Assembly (NCBI GenBank): GCA_013215865.1
Contig: JABSQL010000110.1
Span: 1 to 5,762 of the forward strand
DNA length: 5,762 nucleotides
Direction of reading: 5' to 3'
Source: Candidatus Margulisiibacteriota bacterium
GTDB taxonomy: Bacteria; Margulisbacteria; Marinamargulisbacteria; DT-59
Shown here: positions 1 to 5,274 of the stretch, in pieces
How positions within the stretch are numbered: position 1 is the first letter of the stretch
Layout: each line of letters starts with the position of its first letter
Notes under the pieces: model-generated
The model's database searches: none
Seen by the model: the letters and a program-made list of their open reading frames with translations, nothing else
What the model was told of the DNA's origin: nothing
Translations under genes and position numbers: made by a program

Positions 1-453
1 AAGAGTACTAACCTGCCTTGAATGTGGGTTCTCCATAATCTCGATATGACCCTTGCAAATGGCCCGATAAACTTTAATGACTTTTTGTTCGATCCATGGC
101 CATTCTTTGAGATAAGAGTCCTCCACAAGAGCTGATCCCACGTATTTCTTGACCGTGTAAATATCATCGTCTAATTGGTCGTAAGAGTAGCGGGATTTAG
201 CCTGCCTACGAAATCTGGCAAGGAATTTGATTTCGTTGGCCTCATTCATTGTAAATTTGTCCTCCAGTATTTCTCCAATCCTAGGAAAGAATTTCGAAGT
301 CTCAATTACCTTGAAAACACTTTCTTTGACTCGTTCAAGATCGTGCTGAATGAGGAAATTCATGTACAATCCTGCAAGTTCTTTGTCGTACGGCTTTTCA
401 AATGCTTTAAAAAGCAGCACGATGAGTTGTGATATTATTTTTCTTTCAGTCAT
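1..453 (-). CDS. Phage replication protein, G39P-type helicase loader-like, partial (3' end outside window)
   Basis: An open minus-strand frame of 151 codons starts with ATG at 453-451 and runs off the left edge without a stop. The start follows the TAA of the upstream initiator gene directly (TAAATG). It has a good ribosome site, GGAGGAG at 469-463, about 9 nt from the ATG; a nearer ATG at 460 gives only four codons. The N-terminus (LFKAFEKPYD, then LAGLYMNFL and RVKESVFKVI, then SKFFPRIGEIL at residues 53-63) has the helical layout and the 'sk-FP-i-EI' signature of small phage helicase loaders such as SPP1 G39P. A later block (residues about 113-135, with LKEWPW and KVYRAICKG) matches no motif I know. 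Position next to a replication initiator supports a role in loading the replicative helicase at the phage origin. The gene is surely real; the loader assignment is moderate inference. It could also be an uncharacterised replication accessory protein. Confidence 0.7.
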   Translation of the reverse strand, partial: MTERKIISQLIVLLFKAFEKPYDKELAGLYMNFLIQHDLERVKESVFKVIETSKFFPRIGEILEDKFTMNEANEIKFLARFRRQAKSRYSYDQLDDDIYTVKKYVGSALVEDSYLKEWPWIEQKVIKVYRAICKGHIEIMENPHSRQVSTL

Positions 454-1287
454 TTAACATTTCTCCTCCGCATGTTGATCTAAAAATTCAGCCCATTCTT
501 CAGCTACGGGTGTTGGGCTAAACTCTCCGTCGTAATTTCCTTCGAGGATTTTGAGGTAGTTGTTTTTTGAGCAAAACACAAAATCAAAATCCACTTTCCA
601 GCCATTCTTTTTTCCGAGCAAAAACGGTGAGCCGCGTATTTTTTTTAGAATTTCTTCAAAGTCGAATTCTTTTTCTCTCAGGCGCTGCTTAATTGCCGAT
701 ACTCGGGCTGGTGTTGTTTTTGAAATATTGGGTAGCTGATTTTCTCTTGCAAATTCATTCCAAACATTTTTAATTTGAGAGATATTTTCCGGTGTCGGTC
801 CAAAAAAGCCGGATGGTTTTTTTAGGAGAGTATTTATACTCTTCTTTTTATTTACTTTACTTTCCTTTACTTTGCTATTTTTTGCCATAGCGTTGCTATT
901 TTTTGCTATAGCTTTGCTATCCTTTTGCCATCGTTTTGCCGCACCTTTACTACCGGATTCTGACCTTTTGAGGCTAATTTCATCTACTTTTTCCATTCTT
1001 CTATTAAGACTTTCACTCCAATAAAAATCACCATCTGATGCAAAAAGATTGTACTTTTCGATACAATCTTTGATAAAAGTTGATAGCAATTTTAATGGCA
1101 AATTATGGCAAAACGCTAAACCCTTAGTTTTGCCATGATTTAGCTTAAAATCTGTGGATTCTCTTAGGGATTCTATGAGTGCCCAATAAATACCATATCC
1201 TTCCCATCCATAGTCAGCACGCATCTCAAGGATGTTTTCATCATTTTTTGCATTACTATCATGAGAGAAGTAACAAGAATTATTCAT
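454..1287 (-). CDS. Phage replication initiator, DUF4373 / Lin1244-Lin1753 N-terminal domain
   Basis: This 277-residue protein opens with a clear DUF4373 (Lin1244/Lin1753-like) domain: YFSHDSNAKNDENI at residues 6-19, then RADYGWEGYGIYWALIESL at 23-41, reaching about residue 100. The family is a winged-helix-like, DnaD-related module of phage replication proteins. A basic, low-complexity linker (about 105-160) contains heptad copies KDSKAIA, KNSNAMA and KNSKVKE at 122-142. The C-terminal domain (about 165-252) carries VWNEFARENQLP, the segment SPFLLGKKNGWKVDFDFVF at 220-238, and NYLKILEGNYDG. That tail is typical of phage initiators that bind DNA or recruit helicase. Residues 6 onward match the family start, so ATG 1287 is favoured even though no clear Shine-Dalgarno precedes it. 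A six-codon frame starting at ATG 1304 ends in a TGA that overlaps this ATG, which might couple translation. The stop abuts the next gene. Expected role: origin recognition and replication start for the element. Confidence 0.9.
   Translation of the reverse strand: MNNSCYFSHDSNAKNDENILEMRADYGWEGYGIYWALIESLRESTDFKLNHGKTKGLAFCHNLPLKLLSTFIKDCIEKYNLFASDGDFYWSESLNRRMEKVDEISLKRSESGSKGAAKRWQKDSKAIAKNSNAMAKNSKVKESKVNKKKSINTLLKKPSGFFGPTPENISQIKNVWNEFARENQLPNISKTTPARVSAIKQRLREKEFDFEEILKKIRGSPFLLGKKNGWKVDFDFVFCSKNNYLKILEGNYDGEFSPTPVAEEWAEFLDQHAEEKC
827..873. other. Candidate origin unwinding region: palindrome plus pyrimidine-only A/T-rich tract
   Basis: AGAGTAT and ATACTCT form a perfect inverted repeat at 827-842 around a TT centre. 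It runs into a tract (839-873) in which only four of 35 plus-strand bases are purines, all A, with no G. The tract lies directly beside the 21-bp repeats. An A/T-rich, strand-asymmetric tract next to iterons is the arrangement of the lambda origin. The function here is inferred from that analogy only; the tract also encodes part of the lysine-rich linker of the initiator. Confidence 0.4.
872..933. repeat. Iteron-like 21-bp direct repeats inside the initiator gene
   Basis: Two 20-bp copies beginning TTGCTATTTTTTGC lie at 872-891 and 893-912 and differ at one base (CCATAGC versus CTATAGC), giving a 21-bp period. A third, degenerate copy starts with TTGCTAT at 914 and ends TTTTGCCATCG by 933. 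The period equals two helical turns and seven codons, and yields the heptad repeats in the protein linker. The position in the linker of a replication initiator recalls lambda, whose iterons lie inside gene O. An initiator-binding role is inference; simple codon-repeat expansion is the alternative. Confidence 0.6.
1095..1136. repeat. Direct and inverted copies of ATGGCAAA / TTTGCCAT
   Basis: ATGGCAAA occurs at 1095-1102 and again at 1105-1112, a 10-bp offset. The second copy is the left arm of a perfect 10-bp inverted repeat, ATGGCAAAAC (1105-1114) and GTTTTGCCAT (1127-1136), separated by 12 nt. The same TTTTGCCAT string recurs in the 21-bp repeats at 880-888 and 923-931. The block lies inside the initiator coding sequence. 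It may be a binding site for the initiator or an early regulator; this is inference from the repeated motif. Confidence 0.45.
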
Positions 1288-1332
1288 CGGCTTAGAGTAT
1301 CCATTAAAGCGCTGTATGAGGAAACTAAGTTC

Positions 1333-1352
1333 GATATTTCCACAAAAATATC
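1333..1352. repeat. 7-bp inverted repeat in the gap between nuclease and initiator genes
   Basis: GATATTT (1333-1339) and AAATATC (1346-1352) are perfect inverted arms around a CCACAA centre. They lie in the only sizeable gap of the operon (1288-1366, 79 bp). On the plus strand a T7 run follows at 1355-1361, but the stem is nearly all A:T and would be a weak terminator, and no plus-strand gene ends nearby. An operator, an mRNA processing site or chance are all possible. Confidence 0.3.
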
Positions 1353-1366
1353 ACTTTTTTTATTCA

Positions 1367-2326
1367 CTATATCTTTTTTCCTTCTTTTTCTTTTGAGATT
1401 AGGGTGATGTCTTTTTGCCAGTATTTTATTTCCTGTGCTTGTCTAGCAGGTGATTTTTTGACCACCCATTTCCCTTCAATAAGATAATTCCCACAGTTAA
1501 ATGATCGCCCCTTAACAAGGGGTTTAATTTTAGAGTCTAACTTATTGTATTCGGATACCATTGGCTTTAAATGCATGAGCTGTTTCAAATTGGATTCCAA
1601 CTCAGGGTTGTTCTCAAAATCAATGCCCTCATAATTCAAGTCAGGAGCGCAAATATGTTGAAAGGGGCATTCTTTACATATTTCAGGATCATTCATCTTA
1701 TCAGGCAGTGTATTGCGCTCAAGGTGTTCTGAAATCTGCTTATCCTTTTGTAACAGTTCTTCTACATAATCAAGCCAGTGGCTCAAAATCATATTGAACT
1801 GCTTAATCTTTCCTGTCGACTTATTTTTCAATAGGAAAATCCCACCCTCCTCATTATCTGCATACATATAGATGAGGAGCTGAGCAGGATATTTCTTGGT
1901 CCATGAATACTTTTCGAAATCTTCAGTACATCTCAAATTTTCCCATACATTCGGGTTACAGCTTTTTATGTCTGTAGGGAAATATTGATTCTTATATACG
2001 ATCTTGCCATCAATTCGTCCACTAATTTCCGTACCATTAATGTGTATTCCCTGTTGTTGAGAAATAAACTGCATCTTATTTTTCCTGAAAGCTTTTTGAA
2101 GCTCGATGGTAAGATTGATTTCTTGTTCATTTCCTTCATCAAATATGTATTGGAGATCTACGCTATGGGGAAGCATTTTGTTCCAAGAAGTTCGGTAGTA
2201 GACCAATTTTCTGAGACACGAATCCCCCATTTGTGAGGCTCTATTAGATTTTACAGGCCATATCTCAATTTTGGATCCTTTGTGATCGTCCATTAAAGCT
2301 GGGACATTTGGAAATTCTACTTTCAT
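1367..2326 (-). CDS. Cas4-like PD-(D/E)XK exonuclease with iron-sulfur cluster (phage recombination nuclease)
   Basis: The 319-residue protein has the Cas4/AddB-type nuclease layout. An N-terminal Cys (C37, in GDSCLRKLVYYR) is followed by an 'EGN..E' helix at 64-69. The catalytic set is D106 in GRIDGKI, D119-I-K121 in PTDIKS, and the QxxxY motif Q149...Y153. A CX2CX5C cluster follows at C217, C220 and C226. The four cysteines would hold a 4Fe-4S cluster that staples the nuclease fold. About 93 residues beyond the cluster exceed a minimal Cas4 and match nothing I recognise. The ATG overlaps the TGA of the upstream annealing-protein gene (ATGA, 2326-2323) and has no Shine-Dalgarno of its own, so translation is probably coupled. 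Expected role: resecting DNA ends to give single strands for the partner protein. No CRISPR repeats or other cas genes are present, so a phage exonuclease role is favoured over CRISPR adaptation. Confidence 0.87.
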   Translation of the reverse strand: MKVEFPNVPALMDDHKGSKIEIWPVKSNRASQMGDSCLRKLVYYRTSWNKMLPHSVDLQYIFDEGNEQEINLTIELQKAFRKNKMQFISQQQGIHINGTEISGRIDGKIVYKNQYFPTDIKSCNPNVWENLRCTEDFEKYSWTKKYPAQLLIYMYADNEEGGIFLLKNKSTGKIKQFNMILSHWLDYVEELLQKDKQISEHLERNTLPDKMNDPEICKECPFQHICAPDLNYEGIDFENNPELESNLKQLMHLKPMVSEYNKLDSKIKPLVKGRSFNCGNYLIEGKWVVKKSPARQAQEIKYWQKDITLISKEKEGKKI

Positions 2327-3153
2327 TGGTCAACTCGCATTTCTTTTTGAAATATATCGTACTCTTTCTTTACTTTTGAATACGCTATTTCTAGGCGTTT
2401 TCCTTTTAGATATTTGATTGAATCCACACCGGGAACCAGCCCATCTTTTCCTTGAAAAGAAGTTAATTCTTTTAGCTTCTCAACTGCTTTTACTTTATCC
2501 ATGCCATGAATCTCCATGAGTTTCTCATAGATTTCCTTACGCATATTTTCCTCATCAGGGCTTTCCATTTTAGAGTTTCTATATTCCACCTTAGATACTC
2601 TGTTCTTATCTATACCGCTTTGGCGTAGCATATCCCAGGTAAGATTTCTAATTCCCAGGAGCCGTGTAATCCCATTTACCATCATATTGGTATAGGAGGC
2701 CTTCATAATATTTGTCTCATCTATCTGTGAATCTGGTTTATATGTTTTATCTACGCTGTTCCATGCAAAAAACTTATCCCTTGATGAGCATGTTCCAATC
2801 GCTATTATAGAACCGCCTCGCCAGCTAAACTGTCCTTTATAGAGGTAAATGTAATACTGTCCTTTATCATCACTAGATATGGTTTTTTCATAGTTAGCGT
2901 CCTTAAGACTTACTCCAAATAGGGGCATCAACTTTTCAGATCCGCTTCCTGTTAGATACGGATGTCCTTGCTGATCTACCCAGTCTCGTTCATTTGTTCT
3001 CCTAAGTGCAATCTCAAGAACCTTTTCTAATAGTATTACCTGTTTATCAGCTAGATCGATGGCATGTTCTAAACTTTGTTGGATGACTATCGGTTCCTTG
3101 GGTAGTATTTCGGCATCCTTTGTGGCATTTATTATTGCGCTAGTTGTTGTCAT
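2323..3153 (-). CDS. Probable phage single-strand annealing / recombination protein
   Basis: The 276-residue protein has three recognisable blocks: RDWVDQQGHPYLTGSGSEKL at residues 56-75, GTCSSRDKFFAW at 120-131, and KASYTNMMVNGITRLLGIRN (151-170) followed by LTWDML. The last resembles the 'A..N...R.isRLLGIRnLTW' signature in phage proteins that sit beside exonucleases. I recognise the pattern but cannot name the family; a RecT/Erf/Rad52-like annealase is inferred mainly from pairing with the Cas4-like nuclease. The C-terminal third is charged and helical. The start at ATG 3153-3151 is supported by AAAGGAGA at 3168-3161, 7 nt upstream. It is the first well-supported gene of the minus-strand early operon and is translationally coupled to the nuclease (4-nt overlap). 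It would bind single-stranded ends and anneal homologous DNA during phage replication. The CDS is certain; the function is moderate. Confidence 0.75.
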   Translation of the reverse strand: MTTTSAIINATKDAEILPKEPIVIQQSLEHAIDLADKQVILLEKVLEIALRRTNERDWVDQQGHPYLTGSGSEKLMPLFGVSLKDANYEKTISSDDKGQYYIYLYKGQFSWRGGSIIAIGTCSSRDKFFAWNSVDKTYKPDSQIDETNIMKASYTNMMVNGITRLLGIRNLTWDMLRQSGIDKNRVSKVEYRNSKMESPDEENMRKEIYEKLMEIHGMDKVKAVEKLKELTSFQGKDGLVPGVDSIKYLKGKRLEIAYSKVKKEYDIFQKEMRVDQ

Positions 3154-3160
3154 AATATAT

Positions 3161-3168
3161 TCTCCTTT
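3161..3168 (-). promoter_or_regulatory. Strong ribosome binding site of the annealing-protein gene
   Basis: AAAGGAGA reads on the minus strand 7 nt before the ATG at 3153-3151, in an A/T-rich context. It fixes the start of this gene and contrasts with the downstream nuclease gene, which lacks any such site. Confidence 0.8.
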
Positions 3169-3212
3169 GATTTAAAAATTTAGGGGGGTTAGAAAGGTTT
3201 AGATCATAGGCA

Positions 3213-3443
3213 TCAATCCTTTCTCCGCCTAGGAGGAAGTCCCAAAAGAGAATTTAAGTCAAACTCGTCTAAATCTTTGCGCTTAAGTAAGAAAAGGTTG
3301 TCATTACCTGGACATTGAGGTTCAGAGGGGATATACCCTTCTTTAGCCGCTTTTCTAAGTATTTCTATAGCAATACCATACTCCTTTGCAGCTTGATGTA
3401 GTTTTAGTCTTGTATTGGGATTATTTTCAGGTTTAAAAGCTCT
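3213..3443 (-). pseudogene. Excisionase/MerR-type helix-turn-helix protein lacking a start codon
   Basis: A minus-strand frame of 76 sense codons runs from just after an in-frame TGA (3446-3444) to TGA at 3215-3213. It encodes LKLHQAAKEYGIAIEILRKA, then AKEGYIPSE, NLFLLKRKDLDEFD and a basic tail ending PPRRRKD. This is the pattern of excisionase/MerR-like winged helix-turn-helix proteins: recognition helices, a short wing, then 'l.r.DLdeF'. The frame contains no ATG or GTG, and its only TTG is near the 3' end, so as it stands it cannot start normally. Compared with the family, only the first few residues seem lost, upstream of about 3425. The position, first in the early operon and divergent from integrase, fits an excisionase or Cro-like regulator. 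Explanations are a deletion that removed the start and promoter, a frameshift, or a rare non-standard start. The HTH identity is fairly sure; the broken state is as seen. Confidence 0.55.
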
Positions 3444-3696
3444 TCAGGAGGAATCCAAATATAGCTTCTTAAACTCACCCGAACAAAATAATGGTATAGA
3501 AAAGTTTCTTGAAGATAATATGCAAACTCTAACCGACGAAAAAACTCTGAAGATCTTATCTGATCCAGTTTGTCTTAAATCATTAACCACTATCACTGAG
3601 TTGCCAGTTGATAAACGAAATACCTTTTATGAGTTAATTGGAGTAGTGGGGGATAAGCCAGAAAAGCTGGACCTAATTTTGGGACTTTTGAAATAA
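3415..3696 (+). CDS. Small hypothetical protein, possible C-terminal remnant of a phage repressor
   Basis: An open plus-strand frame of 93 codons is called from TTG at 3415; the preceding in-frame stop is TGA 3394-3396. There is no ribosome site before the TTG and no ATG until codon 36, so the start is doubtful. From about 3430 onward the codon use and composition look coding: SFLNSPEQNNGIEKFLEDN, then TLKILSDPVCLKSLTTITEL, then PVDKRNTFYELIGVVG and EKLDLILGLLK. The helical tail with 'LP.dKR...yELi' and 'pekL.liL.LL' recalls the end of phage XRE-type regulators, but there is no helix-turn-helix here. Its place upstream of and codirectional with integrase is where a prophage repressor usually sits. 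I do not recognise the family. The first residues overlap the broken HTH frame on the other strand, suggesting a truncated gene. A genuine small protein starting at the internal ATG (3520) is the alternative. Confidence 0.45.
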   Translation: MGLFSGLKALQEESKYSFLNSPEQNNGIEKFLEDNMQTLTDEKTLKILSDPVCLKSLTTITELPVDKRNTFYELIGVVGDKPEKLDLILGLLK

Positions 3697-3779
3697 AACT
3701 GCTGTAGATATGGTTTTTAGCAATATAATCAAGCTTTATTTCTCCTGGTTATTCAAGGTTAGTCTTTTACTTTTTTATC

Positions 3780-3808
3780 TTGAAGGATTTCCTGCTTTCT
3801 CATTTAAT
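3780..3808 (+). promoter_or_regulatory. Candidate sigma70-type promoter for the integrase
   Basis: TTGAAG at 3780-3785 and TTTAAT at 3803-3808 are separated by 17 nt and lie about 70 nt before the integrase ATG. They match 4/6 and 5/6 consensus positions. The -10 lies inside one copy of a 10-bp direct repeat, which would let a repeat-binding regulator control it. In A/T-rich DNA such matches also arise by chance. Confidence 0.35.
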
Positions 3809-3828
3809 TTCCTGTACACTCATTTAAT
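3799..3828. repeat. Direct repeat CTCATTTAAT, 20 bp apart, upstream of integrase
   Basis: CTCATTTAAT occurs at 3799-3808 and 3819-3828, an exact 20-bp spacing that puts both copies on nearly the same helix face. They lie in the 182-bp gap before the integrase. This suits an operator or an integrase/excisionase accessory site; the role is inferred from spacing and place only. Confidence 0.4.
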
Positions 3829-3878
3829 GGCTGAATCTTCTTTATGTGAACCCAAGTTTTCTATACTAGGTAAGTTTT

Positions 3879-5129
3879 ATGTATCGTGTAGTTAAAAATC
3901 CTTATAAGGGGAAATATAGGTGGTTTGTTATCAATAATCTTCCTGGGGGCAAGAGAAAGTATATTGAGAGCTTGGGATATATAACTAAAACTCAAGCAGA
4001 AAAAAGATTATCTGAGTATAATTCAGGCATTCAAAAAGAAACATCACATAATAAAGCCCTCACACTAAGAGAAGCCTGGGATGATTATACTGAATACTAT
4101 GAAACTAAAATTGGAACTGAAATTACAGAAGGAACCTTTGATACCTACAAAATTAACAGCAAAAAAGTCATTGAGATGATAGGGGACCTTCACCTAAACG
4201 AATTGCGTCGCAAGGATATCGAAAAATTAAAAGTTGCTTTCCGAATAAAGTATAATCATACTAATACAACTATTAACAAGCATCTTACGGAGCTTAAAAA
4301 AATATTAGAATATATGGAAGAGGAACTGGGATGGTTTGAATGCCCTAAAATTAAACGTCTTCCGGTGAGTGGAACCGAAAACCCTACACCAACCTTTAAC
4401 AAAACTGATTTAGAAACACTAATTTCCGCATCAATAGACTACAGTGCAATTCTCCGAAAAAATTTATACCTATATCTTAACTTTATGAAATATACCTCAG
4501 TAAGAGCTAGTGAAGTATCGTGGATCAAATGGGAGGATGTCAATTTTGATGAAGATTGGATCTTTATTAGGTCAGCGGATAAAAATAAACCTGGGGGATA
4601 TATTCCATTAGTTAGCAGCATAAAAGAAATTTTACTTGAGGCCTATAAAAAACGAAGTGACGAATACGTTTCACCCTTTAGAAAATCTGCTTATGCTAAC
4701 AGCGCCATTAAACGATTGGTTTTTTATTTGAGAAAACCAGTTGAAGCAATTGCATTTACTTCTGTTGAGGGCATTTCAAAAAGTCAGTCCCAAGAAATAT
4801 GGGAACAGCTCAAAACAAAAGGAGTTTTACATAGAAGTGGAAAGATAATCCAAACGTATTCGTCAATTAAAGAAACCTACAATCTGGGACTGTCCATTAG
4901 CTTTGCAAAGCATAAAAAGAAAATCATAGAGATTCTAAAACCATATCTAGGAATGGAAATTCATCCGAAGATGTTTCGCACTTCAACAGCGACCATATTA
5001 TCTGATGAGGGTGTAGAGCTATCTGTTGTAGCTGGGCTGCTTCGCCATCGTAATATCCAAACAACCCATAGAAGCTACGTTAAAAAGGGTGTGCAAGTAC
5101 TCAAGAAAGCAATTGAAGGAAAGCTGTAA
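3879..5129 (+). CDS. int: Tyrosine recombinase, phage/island integrase with enlarged catalytic domain
   Basis: This 416-residue integrase would catalyse site-specific recombination between the element and a tRNA-Leu gene. Residues 1-55 (YRVVKNPYKGKYRWFVINN, KRKYIESLGYITKTQAEKRL) form an arm-type DNA-binding domain. Residues 61-150 are the SAM-like core-binding domain (LTLREAWDDYTEYY ... LTELKKILEYMEEEL). The catalytic domain has R209 (TSVRASEV), K235 or K237 in the beta hairpin, R367 (PKMFRTS), H390 (LLRHRN) and nucleophile Y400 (HRSYVK). Box II carries K364 where most relatives have His (PKMFR for PHDLR). R209 to R367 spans 158 residues, against about 99 in lambda Int, so roughly 60 residues (about 288-352) are inserted. 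The ATG at 3879 has only a weak ribosome site (AGG, 8 nt upstream) but gives a complete N-terminal domain. The gene ends about 145 bp from the attachment site, as expected for an integrase at the element's edge. Confidence 0.95.
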   Translation: MYRVVKNPYKGKYRWFVINNLPGGKRKYIESLGYITKTQAEKRLSEYNSGIQKETSHNKALTLREAWDDYTEYYETKIGTEITEGTFDTYKINSKKVIEMIGDLHLNELRRKDIEKLKVAFRIKYNHTNTTINKHLTELKKILEYMEEELGWFECPKIKRLPVSGTENPTPTFNKTDLETLISASIDYSAILRKNLYLYLNFMKYTSVRASEVSWIKWEDVNFDEDWIFIRSADKNKPGGYIPLVSSIKEILLEAYKKRSDEYVSPFRKSAYANSAIKRLVFYLRKPVEAIAFTSVEGISKSQSQEIWEQLKTKGVLHRSGKIIQTYSSIKETYNLGLSISFAKHKKKIIEILKPYLGMEIHPKMFRTSTATILSDEGVELSVVAGLLRHRNIQTTHRSYVKKGVQVLKKAIEGKL

Positions 5130-5130
5130 A

Positions 5131-5152
5131 ATTGTATACGAATTGTATACGA
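5131..5152. repeat. Perfect tandem 11-bp repeat, possible integrase arm-type sites
   Basis: ATTGTATACGA occurs twice head-to-tail (5131-5141, 5142-5152), starting one base after the integrase TAA. Each copy contains the palindrome GTATAC, and the 11-bp period is about one helical turn. Direct repeats between integrase and the attachment core are typical arm-type binding sites for the integrase N-terminal domain. The repeat is certain; that role is inference. Confidence 0.7.
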
Positions 5153-5233
5153 ACTTTGAGAGAGCAATCAAATTAATATGGATATTTCCAGATTTTCTTA
5201 AATAGATAAATTGCAAAATTACGCTCAATATAG

Positions 5234-5254
5234 AGGAAAAATAACCTTTTTCCT
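5234..5254. repeat. 8-bp inverted repeat between integrase and attachment site
   Basis: AGGAAAAA (5234-5241) and TTTTTCCT (5247-5254) form a perfect inverted repeat around TAACC. As RNA it would be a hairpin with a stem of three G:C and five A:U pairs. It lies about 105 bp after the integrase stop without an immediate clean U-run, so it is only a weak terminator candidate. A structural element of the att region or an accessory-protein site is equally possible. Confidence 0.4.
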
Positions 5255-5274
5255 TGGGTTAGGATTTTTACTTT

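Noticed and set aside
175..432. Plus-strand open frame of 85 codons
   Set aside because: It lies antisense within the better-supported minus-strand gene at 1-453, which has a strong ribosome site and family-like motifs; this one has neither.
1333..1361. Plus-strand rho-independent terminator (hairpin plus T-run)
   Set aside because: The stem is almost wholly A:T and no plus-strand gene ends before it.
1985..2236. Plus-strand open frame of 83 codons
   Set aside because: It is antisense to the Cas4-like nuclease, whose catalytic motifs are clear; no ribosome site or domain.
1367..2326. CRISPR-associated Cas4
   Set aside because: The fold fits, but there is no repeat array and no cas1 or cas2, and it is coupled to a phage recombination protein.
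3444..3470. Minus-strand promoter TTGTTC-17-TATATT upstream of the HTH frame
   Set aside because: The -35 match is poor, it lies in a plus-strand coding-like region, and no start codon follows it in the HTH frame.
3710..3895. Plus-strand open frame of 61 codons with hydrophobic stretches
   Set aside because: It overlaps the integrase start, has no ribosome site, and its hydrophobicity follows from T-rich DNA in the promoter region.
4439..4621. Minus-strand open frame inside the integrase
   Set aside because: Antisense shadow of a gene with catalytic residues in frame.
5019..5228. Minus-strand open frame spanning the integrase end and att region
   Set aside because: Antisense to the integrase active-site Tyr region and crosses the tandem repeat; no ribosome site.
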